The notes under the pieces are model-generated. The model was not told where the DNA came from, searched no databases, and saw only the letters and a list, made by a program, of their open reading frames with translations. From the NCBI GenBank assembly GCA_022496185.1, contig WTXG01000014.1:1-64000 (forward strand): a stretch of 64,000 nucleotides of DNA, in the 5' to 3' direction. Numbering within the stretch: the stretch's first letter is position 1; each line of letters begins with the position of its first letter. Made by a program: the position numbers and the translations under genes. Shown one piece after another: positions 23,361 through 35,490 of this stretch. Source of the stretch: Multifurca ochricompacta (lineage: Eukaryota > Basidiomycota > Agaricomycetes > Russulales > Russulaceae).

Positions 23361-23912
23361 TATTTCACATAGAACAAACTGTGTGCTATTACCGTAAGGA
23401 TCACTTGCTGTTACCACATCATCATCATCTCATCATCATCATCGTGACCCGAGCTATTAAAAGTTAAAAAGTCATTTGATTTCAACGTAAGTACTATGCG
23501 GGCAAACCTTTAACGTACAATTACCACACATTCTTGGGGCGAATAGGACAAGCGATTTTACCTGAGTAGTGGATGACCCCTCCAGTACAACAAGAATATT
23601 ATACAACAAGAATATTGAGAGAGCCCTTCCAACAAAGCCAACCTGTGCTGATTACCAAACGGGGTAACTACTAGTACAAGAGGCGTAGCACGCTGTGCTG
23701 CCTGTGTTCTCTTCTCAGTAATACTCTTAGAAGAGCTTGAAGCGAGTGGTAAGGGAGTGCAAGTAAAATAAGCTCTCGTGGAAGTTATTAAGTTATAGAG
23801 TTCTTTGACTTGCGTATCACGATGGAAAGTAATATCGGGGGGGACGATAAAACTTGTAAGTAACGTCAAGAACCTATAAATGATCATTAACGCCGTTGCC
23901 ACAGTCAACGAA
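23361..23912. other. Convergent intergenic with ATC microsatellite
   Basis: This is the 3' region between convergent copies B and C. An imperfect (ATC)n tract lies at about 23416-23443. A short tandem duplication of CAAGAATATT occurs at 23588-23613. No convincing gene. Confidence 0.5.
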
Positions 23913-26715
23913 CTACGACTTCATGTTAGCTGGACGCTCCCGATCCTTCACCGACCTTGCCACGCCGTCGTAAGGGGCTAAAGGGTCCATGACGACGTTA
24001 GAAAACGACGGCTCTGTCTGGGGTGGGTGTGCGGGTGGTTGAATCGGAGTAGCGGGGTTCAGATCATGAATGTTCTCATGTGGGCTGAGCACTTCAACAT
24101 TTGACGCAACATAGGGGTCCGACAAATAAGTAGAGGGAAACAAAAAAGCAGTCGATGAGGTTGAGGAAACAGATGTAAATCCGATCCCGTATTGGGGAGC
24201 TGGAGGAGCTAACTGTGGATCACTAGGGAGGGTATTGGTTGGGGCTGAAATCGGATAAGATATAGAACGTGCGCCGGACGCTAAAGAATGAGGGAAGAAG
24301 TTGGCTGCTGAGACGATCATGAGAGAGGTGTCAGCTGCCCCTTCTGTTATACTAGCCGAAGACTCATAAACTAGAGGTGCTGAATTGAGCGAGGTGGAAG
24401 GAAGGTAGCTCTCGAGAGAAGCAGGGTGGGAAGACGTGATAATTGGGCTGAAGGCTTTCGGAGAAGCGGACCCATTTCCAGATGAAGTATCATGAGATTT
24501 AGAGGCGTCCGATGGTGGATGATGGTGTATGGTGCTAAGATCTGCACTTTGGAAGGACGAGAGTTGCGCATCAGGCCCTGTGGAAGGGGGATCCGTGATC
24601 CGAGTGGTGGTATCATGGTGAGGGGTAGAGGAAGGCGGTATAAGGAGAGGAGCGATGTCTTCAGCTGTACCACTGGCTATCACCCCTGAGACGCTGGGAA
24701 CCAGATTCTGCTCTGAAAACGCATGGCGATGACTTTCAACAGTGCATAAAGGATATGAGGACGACAAGTTCAGGATGGGGTTGTCAAAATCAGTCGAAGC
24801 CGAGAACGCTGTTGGAAAAGAACCGGTGCCTTGATGTAGAAGTGCGTACATCTCATAAACATGTTTGAGCATAAAGACGTGGTTGAATTGAGTGCGAGGA
24901 TCCCTAGCACTTCGTGCCAACAGCACAATTTCATTCCACAGGGCACAGAAGTCGTGCTGTAGTCCAGGAAGCGTGTCTCGTATGTCAAGTTTAGAAATCG
25001 ACTGGAAAGTCTTTGATCGCGAGGTGGGCGTGCGGGTCAAAGTGTGGCTTGAGTGGATATCGACCATGTGCCGAATGGTGTAGATCAAGTTGGCAAGTAG
25101 CACACTATCCCCGTGTGCAAGGTAATCACGGAGGACCAATCCCGATATACCCAGGTGGCCGGTAGTGAGGTCGAACCAGCGGTCGTCGTGGTCGTTCACT
25201 CTCGTTATAATGATAGACACTGCGCACAGGGAATAGGAAGATGCCACTGGGTCATCATGAGTAACTTTACTTAGGAAGAGTCCAAATTCAACAGAGCTAA
25301 GTAGCCCATCCCACTCTTCCGCGAAAACACGCATGAAGATGTGCTGATTTAAAGGTAAGGATGCCGCATCCATTGCCCGCACGCAGATGCTACTCCGTCG
25401 TTGCTTGACTGAGTTATGGACCAAATTGGATGACGAGGTGCGGTCCATAAGTCCGATCAAAGCCCATAAAAGCTTCTCCTCATTTGGTTTAATGAACGTC
25501 CCCAGGGGGTTGGACACTACTGTTGAACTGCAAAAGCTGGGGAGACTAGAAAAGAACCGCTCCAATTCATGGTCTTCATCCAGTGATTCGAATATCCACG
25601 TCAAGGCACGGCGGTCGATCCCCGGTGACGGTGTACGAGCCGTTTCTTCGGCTGCCTTTCCAAGGCCCTGGAGCAATAATGTCCTATGACGTTCCATCAA
25701 GGCACGAAGATGAGAAGAAGAACGATGTTTAAAGAAAGACAGATGGAGGAGAACTCGGAAGAGGATGAATGATGTCCCAGTGACAAGGAACCAAACCGTC
25801 GATGAAAGCGGGGCATAGTACGGGCTGTCATGCCGAAAGATTGGCATAAAGGTCACCCATATGTACACGGCTGCACAAATCCCTACCCACCAAGCCACGG
25901 CGCTGAAGACTGTATGATTGATATTAAACAAGAACATGAGAAGCCCACCAAAGAACAGGAAAAGTGAAACGTGTAGGAGGGTAGGCAACGCCTCAACTGC
26001 CCATGGAAGATGCAATTTATCCACTCCTTCAGCAAAGAATGCACGGATTCGAGCTCGCTTATGTGGGCTATATCGCGGTTGGGTGATCTTGATGTATCGA
26101 CGCGCCCATTGTTGTAATAGTGTAGCCAGAAGTGCACAAGTAATGCTAATGGCCAAACTTAGAAACCAAAGTGAGTTCACCCAAACGGCATGACTTGGAG
26201 GAGAAAACGGGATGGATGGATCGGTAAGTGTGGCAGGTATGGAAACCTGAATTCCGTTGGCGTTGGCGAGCAACTGATAGATATTTGCGAGATAGAACGC
26301 GGAATTATCTTGAGAACTTGGCTTGAGGTCCTGGACTGATACTGCAACCAATGCAGCGACAGAAGCGGAAAACAAACCAGTCTATCTTCGTTGAGACGGG
26401 ATCTGACGCGGTGAGGGGTTAGGGTAAAAACTCACGAAGACCAGGATTCCATCTGCGTCGGCTTTCCAACTTTCGGCCATCCTCTTGTCTTCTTCCCCTG
26501 TCATTTCTACATACATCGAGAAGAGAGGCTCTGACCCATCAACGAAGTTGGCTTCTCCCGTTTGCGGCCGAGTTTGCGCTGAAGGCGGTGGGTGGTCTGC
26601 ATTTATGTGTCAATATGACAATATCACGCTGGTTCAGTGGGACATAAGTACTTGTATCGAATCGCTCTTCGGGTAAGTCTCCTAAGTTGATGACTTCGTG
26701 AGCAGCTCCAGACAT
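23913..26715 (-). CDS. DUF6535 protein C, intact
   Basis: Exons 26715-26652, 26596-26436 and 26381-23913 give 897 codons with no break. The first starts MSGAAHEVINLGDLPEERFD. Exon 2 has FVDGSEPLFSMYVEMTGEED and ends DADGILVF. Exon 3 opens with the DUF6535 domain: LFSASVAALVAVSVQDLKP, WFLSLAISITCALLATLLQQ, YSPHKRARIRAFFAEGVDKL and four hydrophobic helices. The long C-terminal half has blocks shared by all family copies here: TWIFESLDEDHELERFF, LLWALIGLMDRTSSSNLV, AVSIIITRVNDHDDRWF, DSVLLANLIYTIRHMVD, LPGLQHDFCALWNE and SSYPLCTVESHRH. A disordered Ser/Pro/Thr tail of about 300 residues follows. Family function is unknown; membrane localisation is predicted. Confidence 0.85.
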
Positions 26716-27976
26716 CTTGGGACGCTACGGTATCGGGGATGAAGATTTGGAAAGAGTGGTTGATGGAAACTCAAAGTTGTCAATTCCCATCAATTGCGGT
26801 GCGGCCTTGCAGGACGGCGTCTATATCACTTTTCCCACGACGGGTTAGCGAAGTCATGTATTGGATTACTTCTCTCTATTCTCCATGTAATCTGAAACCT
26901 TTTCTTACATGAAGTTGATAGCGGTGAGCCAAGTCCTTGTATGCAGCATGATGCATGCAGATGGCGCGTTCATGCGTAATACGTCGGTTTTCAAGCAGTT
27001 CCGTCCACGTCCACGTGACCAACCTAGGAAACCCCCCTCCACACCATAGCGATGTGGCGGATGTGATAGGCAGCTGCTCCTTGATGCTGGAGTGATCTGT
27101 GTGCTGTGTTGAATGGCACCGACTGGACTATTTTTCACAGGTTGTGGGTGCGTCGAGGGGTTGACTTCATGATCATGCTCGACAACTGAATAACAACAGT
27201 CTGCAGTGGCCGAATGGGTTACCTTAGATAGTTGTGACATAGAATGTCATTATATTACCCTCCACAAGTTAGTACTTGAACTCAACCTGCATTACGCGAT
27301 GAAAGACAACAGTGCGAGACCTGCAGGGCAACATAATGGCATTGCATCGCTTTACCTTTACCGCTTGTTCTTGCCCTTCAACTTGCGCCATTACACTCAC
27401 GTACTCACGTTTCGCAAAACAAACCATCTTCTTAACTGACTTCAAGGTTTACAGTTTTCTTTTTTTTTTTCTCAAAAATCACGAACATGGTCCGACGACC
27501 TGTGAGCGTGCGTGAGCATAGAAGAAATGGACCTACATAGGTGATTTGAACCCAAGTGAGACTCGTTACATTGGACGGTTTTCAAGCAATTGGTTTTCAA
27601 AACATAGTAAGAGATGGAAACTATGCACTACCAGTGGCGCTATTCCCGATCAAAACGGTCCGTGGTCCGTGACTCTGCTGTGTATTCACCCCCAAGATGT
27701 ATTAGCATACATGGTAGTTTGTAGAAGCGTATCGACGTCAAACACGTTTATTTTCAACATACGATATAAAACTCGTTTCGAAGGCTTATGGCAGAACTAC
27801 GTCTATGCAACCAAACGTAAAATAAATTGTACTCAAGCACGTGGACCATTCAAAAATGCCGCGGGTGACTTGGCCATAGAGGATGGGGTCGTCTGCACAC
27901 GCATTATCCTCAACAAAACTCTCAGGGACGAGAGAAACTTGCCTAGAATTACCAGTGCCACGAAGGAGCTCGCAGG
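26716..27976. other. Intergenic between DUF6535 copies C and D
   Basis: An open frame on the plus strand (27546-27992, 148 codons) has no family resemblance, no evident splice structure, and overlaps the end of pseudogene D, so I do not call it. The rest is copy C promoter (to about 26850) and unassigned sequence with a T/A-rich segment around 27450-27480. Confidence 0.45.
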
Positions 27977-30754
27977 TTATGATGGGGGGTGAGCGGGATG
28001 ACGCGGGGTGTGCCTGAGATTTCCAAATCCGCCAACATCTTGAGAGGACATTCCGGCATTACTAAATGAGAGTAAAGGATCCGTAGCTAATTCAACGGAT
28101 GACAGCGCCGACTGGCGTGGGTACGGGAAGGGCCCAATAGGAGTAGCCAGGGTCAGATCTTGAGAGTTCCTCCGTGTGTCGAGCATTGCGACCGTCATAT
28201 TTGGTGCAACATGAGGGCCCGAGATGGAATCTGCCCTGAAGCGGTGAGTGGAGGCGCGGTCTTTGAGGTCGATAATAGAGAAACGGGTACGAAAGGCCCG
28301 AAGCCATGTCGGAGAACAGGAGCAGGTGATAAGCCGGTAAGGGTAGTGAGGGTTCAAATAGATGGGGAAGGGGGGCCGGCTACCGTTGACGGAGGTATGA
28401 GGTTGTCTGCAGAAATGGAGGGAGGGGAACTTGCGATCTCTCCATGATGACGGTTACAGCTTCGGGAATGTGAAGTGCTGAATTCAGCGAGGCATCGGGA
28501 AGGTGGCCCGTGAGAGGAGTAAGATGGGGAGACAGGCATCTGAGACAATGGGTTGGGAACGGCGTCAGATAATATCACGTGGGATGTCGAAGCGTCTGGA
28601 GGCAGCTGAGAGGACATGGCACCGGGATTTGGATTAGAAGAAACGAGGATGGTGCATCAGATCCGGTGGACGTGGCCTCGGGGGCCAGGACTTTTTGACA
28701 GAGGCGGGAGCTGGAGCTGCGGGAACACGGCCCGTGTATTCTATTGCGCTGACGGCCTTTGGGATACTGGGTTTCAAATCTGGTGGAGAGTCATGACGAT
28801 GGGCTTCGACAGTGCATAAGGGATATGATTGTGGCTCATCAAGAACGGGGTCATTAACATCCGTGAAGGCAGAAAATGCAGTTGGGGCAGAATCGGTGCC
28901 CCAGTGTAAAGCGATGTAAACCGCGCGAATATGCCTGAGGGCGAGGGTGCAGATTGTTACAATGTTGGAATCTACGGTACTTGCGCCAAATGAACGACTT
29001 CATTCCACATACTACAGAAGTCATGTTGCAGCTGGGGAAGAGTACCCCGTACGTCAAATTTGGAAGCTGACGCGAGGGTTTTCGATCGCCTGCCACCTGC
29101 GTACCACCAATCATTATTAACATGGGCATTGACGATATACCGAGTAATGTGGACGCAATTAGCAAGTAAGACGCTATCTCCGTGAGCTAGATAGATCTGA
29201 AGAATCGATTGAGAGATACCCAATGTCCGGTTGCGAGCTCGAGCCATCGGTCGTCGTTTCTCGCACTCTTGCTATAACGTTGGCAACCACACATTGCGAA
29301 TAGTAAGCAGTGACCGGGTCACCATCGTTGATCCGTCTTCTCAGAAAGAGCCCAAATTCGACAGAGCTCAGCAGTCCATCCCATTCTTCGGAGAATACGC
29401 GATAAAAGATGTGCCTGTTTAGAGGAATGGAGGCTGCGTCCATTGCCTTTAAGCAGATGATACTCCTCCGATGTTGGACTGGCTTTGGGACCAGATTGGA
29501 CGACGAGGTGCGATCCATCAATCCAATTATGGCCCAGAGGAATTTATCCTCATTTGGTTTGATGAAAGCGTCCAAAGGATTCTCCACGACAGTAGAAAGC
29601 AGAAGCTAGGGATGCTTGAAAAAAACCTCTCGAATTCGTGATCTTCATCCAACGAATCGAATGTCCACATCAAAGCACGACCATCAATCTCTGACGATGG
29701 CTTTCGAGCAGTTTCCTCAGTGATCTTCCCCAGACCGTGTAGAAACAACCTGCGATAATGGCCCCTCAAGTTCCAGAAGTGGGCGCAGGAACCTGAAAGA
29801 ACACAAATAGTACGCCCGTAACAAGGTACCAGGCTGATGTCGAAAGTGGTGCATAGTAGGGGCTATCATGCCGAAAGATTGGCATGAACGTGATACATAC
29901 GTATACGGCCACGCAAATCCCACCCACCAAGCCACGACGCTGAAGACTGTATGATTGATATTAAACAGGAACATGAGAAGCCCACCAAAGAACAGGAAAA
30001 GTGAAACGTGTAGGAGGGTGGCAATGCTTCAACTGCCCATGGAAGATGCAATTTATCCACTCCTTCAGCAAAGAATGCACGGATTCGAGCTCGCTTATGT
30101 GGGCTATATCGCGGCTGGGTGATCTTGATGTATCGACGCGCCCATTGTTGTAATAGTGTAGCCAGAAGTGCACAAGTAATGCTAATGGCCAAACTTAGAA
30201 ACCAAAGTGAGTTCACCCAAACGGCATGACTTGGAGGAGAAAACGGGATGGATGGATCGACAAGTGTGGCAGGTATGGAAACCTGGGATCCGTTGGCGTT
30301 GGCGAGCAACTGATAGATATTTGCGAGATAGAACGCAGAATTATCTTGAGAACTTGGCTTGAGGTCCTGGACTGATACTGCAACCAATGCAGCGACAGAA
30401 GCGGAAAACAAACCAGTCTATCTTCGTTGAGACGGGATCTGACGCGGTGAGGGGTTAAGATGAAAACTCACGAAGACCAGGATTCCATCTGCGTCGGCTT
30501 TCCAACTTTCGGCCATCCTCTTGTCTTCTTCGCCTGTCATTTCTACATACATCGAGAAGAGAGGTCCCGACCCATCTACAAAGTTCGACACTTCCTGTGT
30601 CGGCTGATTTTGCGCTGAAGGCGGTGCATAGCCTTCACCTGGATCTCAAAATGGTGAGGCTATACTGCTTGGGTAGGATATACGTACCTGTACCGATTCG
30701 CTCTTCCTCCGGGATGTCCCCTAAATTAATAACCTCCCGAAGAGTTCGAGACAT
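27977..30754 (-). pseudogene. DUF6535 copy D, multiple frameshifts
   Basis: The 5' structure is preserved: an exon starting MSRTLREVINLGDIPEEERI, an exon with FVDGSGPLFSMYVEMTGEED ending DADGILVF, then an intact domain start (LFSASVAALVAVSVQDLKP). The frame breaks near 30021 (one base less than copy C at the same place) and again near 29914. Downstream pieces appear in alternating frames: FDSLDEDHEFERFFSSIPSF, IIGLMDRTSSSNLVPKPVQH, VEFGLFLRRRINDGDPVTA, then LAHGDSVLLANCVHITRYIV and LPQLQHDFCSMWNEVV. The Pro/Ser tail is also split. The 5' 640 bp are nearly identical to copy C, but the rest is more diverged and closer to copy E. Confidence 0.8.
29925..30565. repeat. Tract near-identical to 25895-26535 (DUF6535 C/D 5' ends, introns included)
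   Basis: Reading the two tracts side by side I count roughly a dozen differences in about 640 bp, including within the second intron. Sequence on either side (for example the helix region left of 29920 and the first exons) differs far more. The sharp edges suggest gene conversion or a partial recent duplication. Confidence 0.75.
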
Positions 30755-31296
30755 TGGTAAGTTAGAGTGTAAGGAGGAGGTTTGGTTGACAGCAACTTGC
30801 AGGCGAGCGAGCACGTGGTGGGTGTGAGGCAAGTTCTCTTCGCTTGTCACATTTGTCACAACCAGGCGAACCAGCATCACGCTATCGACAAATGCCATCC
30901 TCCACCAGCTTCCGACCTGAGTGGCTGCCCTCGTCTTTGCACCCAAAGAATTATGACAGAAGAAATCAACTTATAGGACAAAACGCGCGCGCGACAAATA
31001 GTATCAATTTTACGCCTCCAACTGCAACTCACTCAGCAGCGACAGCAACTCATTACCATCGACACTGATCCTCGTTGCCGTCATGGCGGCCTCTGCATGT
31101 AGCTATATGAACCATATCTAATGATAAATTGCCAGTCGATGGATTCAAAGATGGCAAAAACGTGTGGCTCGGGTGCATGAGCGAGTGTGCTTAACACGGG
31201 ATGTGTCTGGAGTGCAATTCATGCGTGCCCACCGCCACCACACAGACTGGACTGTGATACCACATGCTGTTGAAGCAGAGCTATATAGAAAGAGAG
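30755..31296. other. Intergenic upstream of the segmental duplication
   Basis: I see nothing gene-like. It holds the copy D promoter and unassigned sequence up to the left edge of the duplicated block at about 31297. Confidence 0.5.
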
Positions 31297-31722
31297 CGAG
31301 TAGTACCCAGGCTGTTCACGCTAGACTTCGCATTGGTCCTCGTCCTCACCAATGACCCTCAACAAGCGCTATATGAGCGCTAGTGGCGTACGTCGGGATG
31401 TCGCCGCCCAGGAGGCATTTCAGCGTGAGCGCCAGGTCTCGATATATCGGACCTCGATCGCACTTCCTCCTGTTCCTGACTTTCTTATCCAGTGGACAAA
31501 CCCTATCATGATTCACTGCTAATCATGATTGTCGCTCATTCATAGAATGTTTCATCACCGCCCAAGAAGGGTGGCGACCTCAAATTGAGGATCGACTCGA
31601 CTAGACTTCTACGATATTTAACTGCGATATCATGTCTCGACTCTCATCCACCCCCCCTCCTTCCTCATCCTGTCTTTGCTTCCCTTGATCTGTCGTTCTC
31701 TCACCCCCTCCACTTAAACGTA

Positions 31723-33523
31723 ATGACAAACTGGGAAGACCCTGAGCACCTCGCCCAATCCTATAGTTCGCACACCTTTTGCCCCACACCTTGTCTAATA
31801 TCTTTACTCTTCCCCTCTCTGCAGTTGATTTCATTAAGTTAGAACATGTTCTTGCCGGGATATACCTGTTCGCCTTTACATGCTCTCTTCGATGGAATAT
31901 TCAACCTTGTTCAGCTGGGAATTCTTTATCAATCTTCATTATGAATGGTCTTTCATTACCCGTAAACGTAAATGGCTCTGGACAGTAGGGGTCCGTACTT
32001 ATCTCCAACTCACCTGCCTTACAACTCAAACTGACCCCTCTATAGGTTTATATTACTTGCCGCTTTAGCGCTCTCCTCTCCACAATAGTGAATATATTCG
32101 TTATGGACACAAATAAGAAGATTAACTGTCAAGTGCGCATACTATCACATCGTCCGCCACCGTACTTTACAAGATTATCTCGTGCACCTTAAGATATGGA
32201 TCATCTTTTGCGAGGTCTGATTCATGTTTCTATCTTAACGCATCATAATTTGACCTTAATTGCCTCTAGATCTTGGCGTTGATAGCCCTAGCCTCAGGGT
32301 CGTTCTTGATCGTTGTGCGCATGTATGTTTCCCAAATGATAAATAATGACATTCGCTCATGTATATTTGCTCATGTATATTAGCTCTGCAATTTGGGAGC
32401 GGAAGAAACACATTATGATCTTAGCAGCATCAGTCTGGTCTGTGAATGTGGGATTTTGGATTCACTGTTAGCATTCCCTTTGTGATGTCCCGAATTATGT
32501 TTTCATCACGCGGATAGATATCACCCAGGTAAAATCCCTATTCGTTCATATCTCTGCGTGTCGTTGCCTTCCACTAATCTTCGTGCACAGTCCCGCTCGA
32601 CATGGAGCCCAATAGGCAATATATGTCTCAGTCTTTCCACCTCCAGGGCACAGCCACTATCCATTGTTATGTTTGTTACGGATATGATTCTCTTAATTAT
32701 CATGCTAGTCGGCTGTGGCGGAAAGGCGAATTTCAGAGGTCTGGTCTTTGGAACCTGTTGTGGACCCAGGTCTGTCCCATGCGACCTGCATCCATTGGTC
32801 CATACCTGATTGTGTGCCTACAGGGTTTGACATGGGTCGCGCTTGCCGCAGTCGCGGACATCCCTATGATTGTACGTTCATTAATACCTTCCGAAGTTGC
32901 TTCTGAGGTGAAAGTTTCAGGTTATGCTTCACCTCAACTTGAACGGTGTGTCTCTACGCTTTTTGTTTCAGCACCTGACCAGTCTAAGCCATGATTTCCA
33001 GATCCCTGGAACGTGGTATGTCCGTTCTATATGGCGCCATTCCTAATTGCAACTAAATCTGCACGCACGTAGATGTTCCAAACAGGTGCTCGTACGTGTT
33101 TATGAATATAAAATCATATTTCCGGTTCTTACCAGGGCATCCTACCCTTTTTATGGGCCGTCGTAGTGATTGTGCTGTGAGTGAGATCATCCGTTGTCGT
33201 TCTTTCATCTCTCTTAAGAAAGGTCACAGAGTGATTGGTTCGACTAGAATGCATAGAACGCTGACTAACTGGGGTGCTGTTACTGAATATGTGTACGTGG
33301 ATTTTCTGTAGCTTCCCGAGGTTACAGTGATAATTGTTGTCTAGTTCTAACCGGCCAGCTGCATTTCATGGGACCGTGTCGACGGGCGGGATGGGATTTC
33401 GCACGGGGGCTCAACTCACACAGCTGCTTCGCTGCGTCCTGCTGAGGTCGCCATACGTATGGGTTCGGAACAATATACGCTCATTCAGGCACAATCGGAC
33501 AAAACGCTATCGGTTGCTGACAT
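31723..33523 (+). pseudogene. Seven-helix basidiomycete membrane protein, copy 1
   Basis: Short exons spliced by eye give an N-terminus MTNWEDPEHLAQSYIDFIKL, then LAGIYLWEFFINLHYEWSF, WLWTVGVYITCRFSALLS and IVNIFVMDTNKKINC. Further exons give LALIALASGSFLIVVRISAI, IMILAASVWSVNVGFWIHY, STWSPIG and FVTDMILLIIMLVG. This is the recurrent fungal 7-TM-like family whose members start near PAAVDF(V/I)KLEHVIAGIYIWEF. Breaks: near 32709 one T is missing relative to copy 2, shifting the frame. At about 32990 a TGA interrupts the exon after APDQSKP (copy 2 has CGA). The tail SSNRPAAFHGTVSTGGMGF is still readable around 33340. An upstream frame (31351-31522) is also duplicated in copy 2, and I cannot assign it. 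Confidence 0.7.
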
Positions 33524-34529
33524 CAGAACGAGAGCGAGCACGTAACGTGGGTATGCGTCCCCCGATTAAAATGGATATCCCGCCGTACTTCGCTGAAAGA
33601 CTGCTGAGTTTTTGTTTGCTATGCCCATCTGCTGGCACATGCTGTTATTGCCTGTCCACGGTTTGATAATGTGTTTACTACCTTGTTGGGAGCTCTTGAG
33701 TTGTCAGATTGTGGAAAGGACAATAGGATTTCATTTCATTTTCCACCGCCATGATGAAGGGTCGTGTCCTCATCATAAGAAACACATGACATGAATAACC
33801 CCTTTCTTTCACCAATTTACGTAACGAGGGATGTCACGCACGCAGCATGAAATGCTGAAGAGACGTGTTTATGTACGTCCCCTGTCACCCCCATATCTCG
33901 GTTCCGGTGCACTGTATGAGAGGCGCGGAGTGCTGAATACCAGGAGCAGGGTAGTAAGGTTGGAGGTTGAAAGCAGACACAAAGTTGTAAATGCCCCTGC
34001 CTTAGTACGTCAGATACTGAGGAATGTGACCCTCTTGGGATCAATCCTTCCATCGGATATGCCAGAAGTAAAGCGCAAAAGCAAGGTGGCAAGTTGGTTT
34101 AGGCAACATGGCGATCAGGGATCAGGATGTGTGCTTGTCTTGAGGATCATCAGGTGACTATAATTGGCTGCTACACGTTAGGCATTAAGCAATAAAGCGA
34201 GGTGGTGATGCCAGCCAACCAAAAAGACGTCTTGGAGAACAATGTAAATTCCCACTAGACGCGATCCGCGAAATGAAAAAAAAGGTAAATTAAAAAAATA
34301 AGATGGTAAAATAAAAGAAATACGGGTCGGGCACATAGTAACTGCATCGCCCCTGGAAGCATGCATTCTCTTAGTTCAAGATATGCACCGCCCACTAAAA
34401 AAATTCACGACAAGTCCGACACCGACGTAATATAGTACCGCCAAACGATGTGAACTAGTACACTTTATCTATGTGAATATTAACACATCTCTGGGAAAAA
34501 GGAGGGGCATCTTTCAAACCTTAAACAAG

Positions 34530-34665
34530 GATCCACAAGTTAAGATGAGATGTCGTCATCTGGGAGCTGTGGAGAGAGTGTAACGTTTTCCAGCCCATCA
34601 GCGTTTTTTGGAGGACAATTCAACATCCCGGGCCAAGCACAGACTGGTCTGGATGAAGCTCGGTG
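34530..34665 (-). pseudogene. 3' fragment of a DUF6535 gene
   Basis: This short stretch aligns with the last exon end of DUF6535 copy E (about 43905-44035). It occupies the same relative place beside the membrane-protein copy. No upstream DUF6535 sequence follows; similarity stops near 34665. It is a truncated remnant carried by the segmental duplication. Confidence 0.6.
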
Positions 34666-34872
34666 TGTTGAGCCGGTAACGGATCAAGATAGGCCGGACC
34701 GGATCAGAGGTGACCGGTATTGCCGGTTTTAAGTGTTTAATTGTTAACCACCAACCGCTATCTAAATAGACAGCTATAATACTTTTTACAGCTGCGTTTA
34801 TCAATCTCTACCACACACTGTATTATTCTTGCTACCCATTTAGGTAAGATATTAATCAACAGTTTGACCTTT

Positions 34873-35490
34873 TATATGGTTCGATTTCTCCTCCGCCTTA
34901 AATACCACATGGAATCGCTTTATCTTTGTACAGTGTCTGGTAAAGAAAGCCGTGGAAGATTTTCAATGATTGATAATTGAGAGTTAATGTGGACATCCTT
35001 GGAATAAGATCATGAGTTTTGATGGTTGTTAACCGGGAAGTGGCCTACCGTGGCTTGGCTTCTTACCGTCGATGGGTATTTTTTGAACTGTCAAGCTATT
35101 CAAAAGTTCTCCTGACCTTTGTACAGTTACAGCTGTACAAAAGCACTTCCCTGCTTTCTTTAAGTCCCTTAATTATGGCAGTGGCAGACGAAGCGATCAA
35201 GGGCATGAAAGTGAAAGATCGTATGCTCACCCTCCCTCCTGCAATCATGCTACATATGGGCTTTACCTCTTCCTGCATTCCGCACTCCTCAGTTCTCCAC
35301 TTATTATATCATTTCAGTTCCCTGCCTCGGAAAGAGAGTGATTGTCTTCGGAGCAAGGCACGTAGTGCATACTTTCGATACCGTGAACTCGCCCACATGC
35401 TCCCCACCACACTCTCACGTCCGCTCTTCTTACAAAGCTATGTAAGCGCTCAAGTTGAGATGGATGCACGTCCCCTGGGACGCAGCTAAT
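34873..35490. repeat. Inverted repeat arm 1 (partner 46640-47376)
   Basis: The reverse complement of 46640-47376 matches here in long blocks. 34873-35060 matches 47160-47376, for example GGCTTTCTTTCCCAGACACT at 47299-47318, found inverted near 34936-34955 with one change. 35325-35490 matches 46640-46860. The central part is diverged or replaced. An open frame of 156 codons (35019-35489) runs through arm 1 but is broken in arm 2, so I do not call it a gene. Confidence 0.8.

Larger units (their letters stand above)
31297..34665. repeat. Direct segmental duplication, copy 1 (partner 40927-44035)
   Basis: Both copies begin with the shared AGTAGTACCCAGGCTGTT (31297 and 40927). They stay alignable through the membrane-protein locus, its 3' flank and the 3' end of a DUF6535 gene. 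Copy 1 is slightly longer because of small indels. Most of the locus is over 90% identical by eye. The 3' flank (33800-34500) is more diverged, with larger indels. Confidence 0.85.

Noticed and set aside
27546..27992. A 148-codon plus-strand open frame
   Set aside because: No similarity, atypical composition, and its end overlaps the tail of DUF6535 pseudogene D on the other strand.
31351..31522. A short duplicated coding-like frame (with PPVPDFLIQ) as the first exon of the membrane-protein gene
   Set aside because: No good splice path joins it to the MTNWEDPEH start, and family members can begin there. It is left as part of the duplicated flank.
35019..35489. A 156-codon frame in inverted-repeat arm 1
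   Set aside because: It is interrupted in arm 2 and lacks any recognisable domain; treated as repeat sequence.
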